A stretch of 64,000 bases of DNA from an uncultured Candidatus Melainabacteria bacterium (GTDB lineage Bacteria; Cyanobacteriota; Vampirovibrionia; Gastranaerophilales; Gastranaerophilaceae). Location: positions 1 to 64,000 of the forward strand of contig CATNBA010000006.1 in the NCBI GenBank assembly GCA_950096985.1. The letters are read 5' to 3'. Below the pieces are notes generated by a model that saw nothing but the letters and a program-made list of their open reading frames with translations, searched no databases and was not told the DNA's origin. Of the stretch, positions 62,692 to 64,000 are shown piece after piece (within the stretch, counting starts at the first letter, position 1; each line of letters begins with the position of its first letter). Both the position numbers and the translations under genes were made by a program.

Positions 62692-62722
62692 AATATAGTT
62701 ACGATATAAAAGAAATTGTCAA
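62692..62722 (-). promoter_or_regulatory. Internal spc promoter upstream of rpsH
   Basis: A perfect -35 TTGACA (62722-62717) is followed by CTATAT/TATATT at 18-19 bp spacing. Transcription from here would give a leader of about 240 nt before rpsH. Confidence 0.5.
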
Positions 62723-62747
62723 GAAGTAATGGTAAATTGTGCCATAT

Positions 62748-62775
62748 AAAAAGACCTCTTTTAGAGGTCTTTTTG
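62748..62775 (-). terminator. Terminator after rpsN inside the spc operon
   Basis: AAAAAGACCTC-TTTTA-GAGGTCTTTTT lies 103 bases after rpsN. It splits the ribosomal operon into two transcription units. Confidence 0.85.
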
Positions 62776-62789
62776 TTTTAATATTCTAT

Positions 62790-62870
62790 GGCAGATTGCG
62801 ACACACTATACCACCTGCCACTCCAAATTTTGACATATAGATACAAAATTCGATGTGACGGTTAGAGCGA
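62790..62870. repeat. Diverged member of the intergenic repeat family
   Basis: CCACCTGCCACTCC (62811-62824) followed by AATTTTG matches CCACCCGCCACTCT and GGTTTTG in the tandem repeat at 6274-6293. The rest is diverged. It lies between rpsN and its terminator. Confidence 0.35.
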
Positions 62871-62877
62871 GACACTC

Positions 62878-63084
62878 CTACCAACTTGCTTTAGTTACGC
62901 CCGGAAGTAAACCTTCGTGAGCCATTTTTCTTAAACAAATTCTGCAAAGTCCGAAATCTCTATGGAAACCGTGAGGACGTCCACATATACTGCATCTGTT
63001 ATGAAGTCTAACTGTAGGGTATTTACCCGCTGCAGCTAATTTCGCTCTTTTTAGTTCTTTGTTTATCATCGCTTTTTTAGCCAT
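62878..63084 (-). CDS. rpsN: Ribosomal protein S14, zinc-binding type
   Basis: This 68-residue S14 has two CxxC pairs ([10 protein letters not shown] and [10 protein letters not shown]) that hold zinc, and the conserved end [13 protein letters not shown]. It is the short type Z form. GGAG precedes the ATG. It follows rplE after 59 bases. Confidence 0.96.
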   Translation of the reverse strand: MAKKAMINKELKRAKLAAAGKYPTVRLHNRCSICGRPHGFHRDFGLCRICLRKMAHEGLLPGVTKASW

Positions 63085-63143
63085 GAATTTCTCCTTTTAT
63101 GTTTTTTATCTGTTTTTTAAATTTATGCAGTACCCAATAGGGA

Positions 63144-63707
63144 CTACGCTGCTTTCGTTCCTTTGAAAGGCATACCTAACAATCTCAATAATTCGCGAGC
63201 TTCATCATCAGTTTCAGCTGTTGTAATTACTGATACGTTCATACCTTTTACCAAATCAACTTCTTCATAAGTGATTTCAGGGAATAATGCTTGTTCTTTC
63301 AAACCTAAAGTATAGTTACCACGACCATCGAAACTTTTCGGAGAAATACCTCTAAAGTCACGAATACGAGGAAGAACTACACAAATAAGTTTTTGTAAGA
63401 AGTCATACATTCTTTCACCGCGCAATGTAACCATTGCACCAACCGGCATACCTTCTCTTAACTTATAAGATGCGATTGATTTTTTAGCTTTTGTAACTAC
63501 GCATTTTTGACCTGCAATTTTAGTCAATTGACCTTCAATTACTTCAGCAATTTTAGAGTTGTGAGAAGCCTCACCAACACCCATGTTCAAAACAATTTTA
63601 TGAAGTTTTGGAACCTGGTTGATATTTTCGTAACCAAATTTTTCCTTTAACGCAGGAACTATTTCTTCTTGATATCTGGTTTTTAAGCTTTTAGTTTTTG
63701 TTGTCAT
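63144..63707 (-). CDS. rplE: Ribosomal protein L5
   Basis: The 187-residue L5 has [20 protein letters not shown], the [23 protein letters not shown] region and [18 protein letters not shown]. It binds 5S rRNA and contacts tRNA. AAGGAAATACGAAA lies ahead of the ATG; rplX ends 26 bases upstream. Confidence 0.97.
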   Translation of the reverse strand: MTTKTKSLKTRYQEEIVPALKEKFGYENINQVPKLHKIVLNMGVGEASHNSKIAEVIEGQLTKIAGQKCVVTKAKKSIASYKLREGMPVGAMVTLRGERMYDFLQKLICVVLPRIRDFRGISPKSFDGRGNYTLGLKEQALFPEITYEEVDLVKGMNVSVITTAETDDEARELLRLLGMPFKGTKAA

Positions 63708-63733
63708 TTTCGTATTTCCTTAATTCTGCGATA

Positions 63734-64000
63734 CTATAATTTAGCATCTAATTGTTCACCACATTTTTTACAAACACGAACTTTTTTGCCGTCAACGACT
63801 GCGTGTTTGATCCTTGTCGGTTTTTCGCAAGCAGGGCAGATAACCATTACATTTGAAGCATCAACAGGAGCTTCCATTTTTATTAATCCGCCTTGAATGC
63901 CTGCCATAGGTTGAGGTTTTTGAGCTTTAGTTACCATATTTAAACCTTCAACTGTGACAGTTCCGTCTGCAACATTAACTTTTTTAATGTTACCGTCTTT
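63734..64000 (-). CDS. rplX: Ribosomal protein L24 (partial), with zinc-ribbon Cys pairs
   Basis: The frame continues past the window edge: 89 codons are visible, reading KDGNIKKVNVADGTVTVEGLN and then the L24 pattern QGGLIKMEAPVDASNVMVICP. The N-terminal KOW part is outside. The C-terminal domain has two CxxC pairs (CPACEKPTR and CKKCGEQ), so this L24 probably binds zinc. The internal ATG at 63937 is not the start. Confidence 0.93.
   Translation of the reverse strand, partial: KDGNIKKVNVADGTVTVEGLNMVTKAQKPQPMAGIQGGLIKMEAPVDASNVMVICPACEKPTRIKHAVVDGKKVRVCKKCGEQLDAKL

Overview
This AT-rich window is almost entirely protein coding. It comes from a Gram-negative-type bacterium: it encodes a PilQ secretin, an AsmA-like envelope protein, a two-partner-secretion-type exoprotein and FabI. 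Short prepilins with a FTLAEVLITLGIIG leader, a small flagellar-type export cluster, low GC and gut-type metabolism fit best with the non-photosynthetic cyanobacterial sister group (Vampirovibrionia/Melainabacteria, order Gastranaerophilales). That assignment is an inference from gene content; there is no rRNA in the window to anchor it.

Layout: 0-6.4 kb holds a prepilin, then a divergent pair (U32-like protein and AsmA-like giant) fired from one symmetric promoter. 6.4-12.6 kb holds yidD and a leftward flagellar/type III export block (fliE-fliF-FliG-like-fliH-flhA). 12.6-15.6 kb holds dCMP deaminase, a glycosyltransferase and purH. 15.6-19.7 kb is a cluster of unrecognised coiled-coil and Gly-rich proteins beside the export block, including two paralogues that share their N- and C-terminal ends. 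19.7-30.2 kb holds maf, a SEC-C protein, two tRNA-Pro genes with a disrupted tRNA-Pro fragment between them, a DAACS symporter, queF, yraN, aroQ, a PAS/histidine-kinase-like protein that has lost its phospho-acceptor His, and an orphan MalK/UgpC-type ATPase. 30.4-36.2 kb is housekeeping (rubrerythrin, S1, valS, fabI). 36.3-41.7 kb holds a 574-residue coiled-coil/hydrophobic protein and a 1216-residue exoprotein with an N-terminal TPS-like domain, a Thr-Asp repeat stalk and a C-terminal PilZ domain. 41.9-55.7 kb is a type IV pilus region (pilP-like, pilQ, pilB, pilC, pilT, prepilin) with a Wzx-like flippase, rimO, an SDR, a uridine-kinase-like protein and recF. 55.8-60.6 kb holds lysS, another prepilin and a bioF-bioG-bioC operon. 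60.7-64 kb is part of the spc ribosomal operon (rplX, rplE, rpsN, rpsH, rplF, rplR), broken by a terminator, a structured leader and a small extra gene.

Recurring themes are cell-surface motility and adhesion (three prepilins, one with a 12-G tract in its coding strand; possible c-di-GMP input through PilZ and MshEN-like domains) and promoters placed so that transcription would begin at the start codon (-10, six bases, ATG), which suggests frequent leaderless mRNAs. No CRISPR array, prophage or intact insertion sequence was seen.
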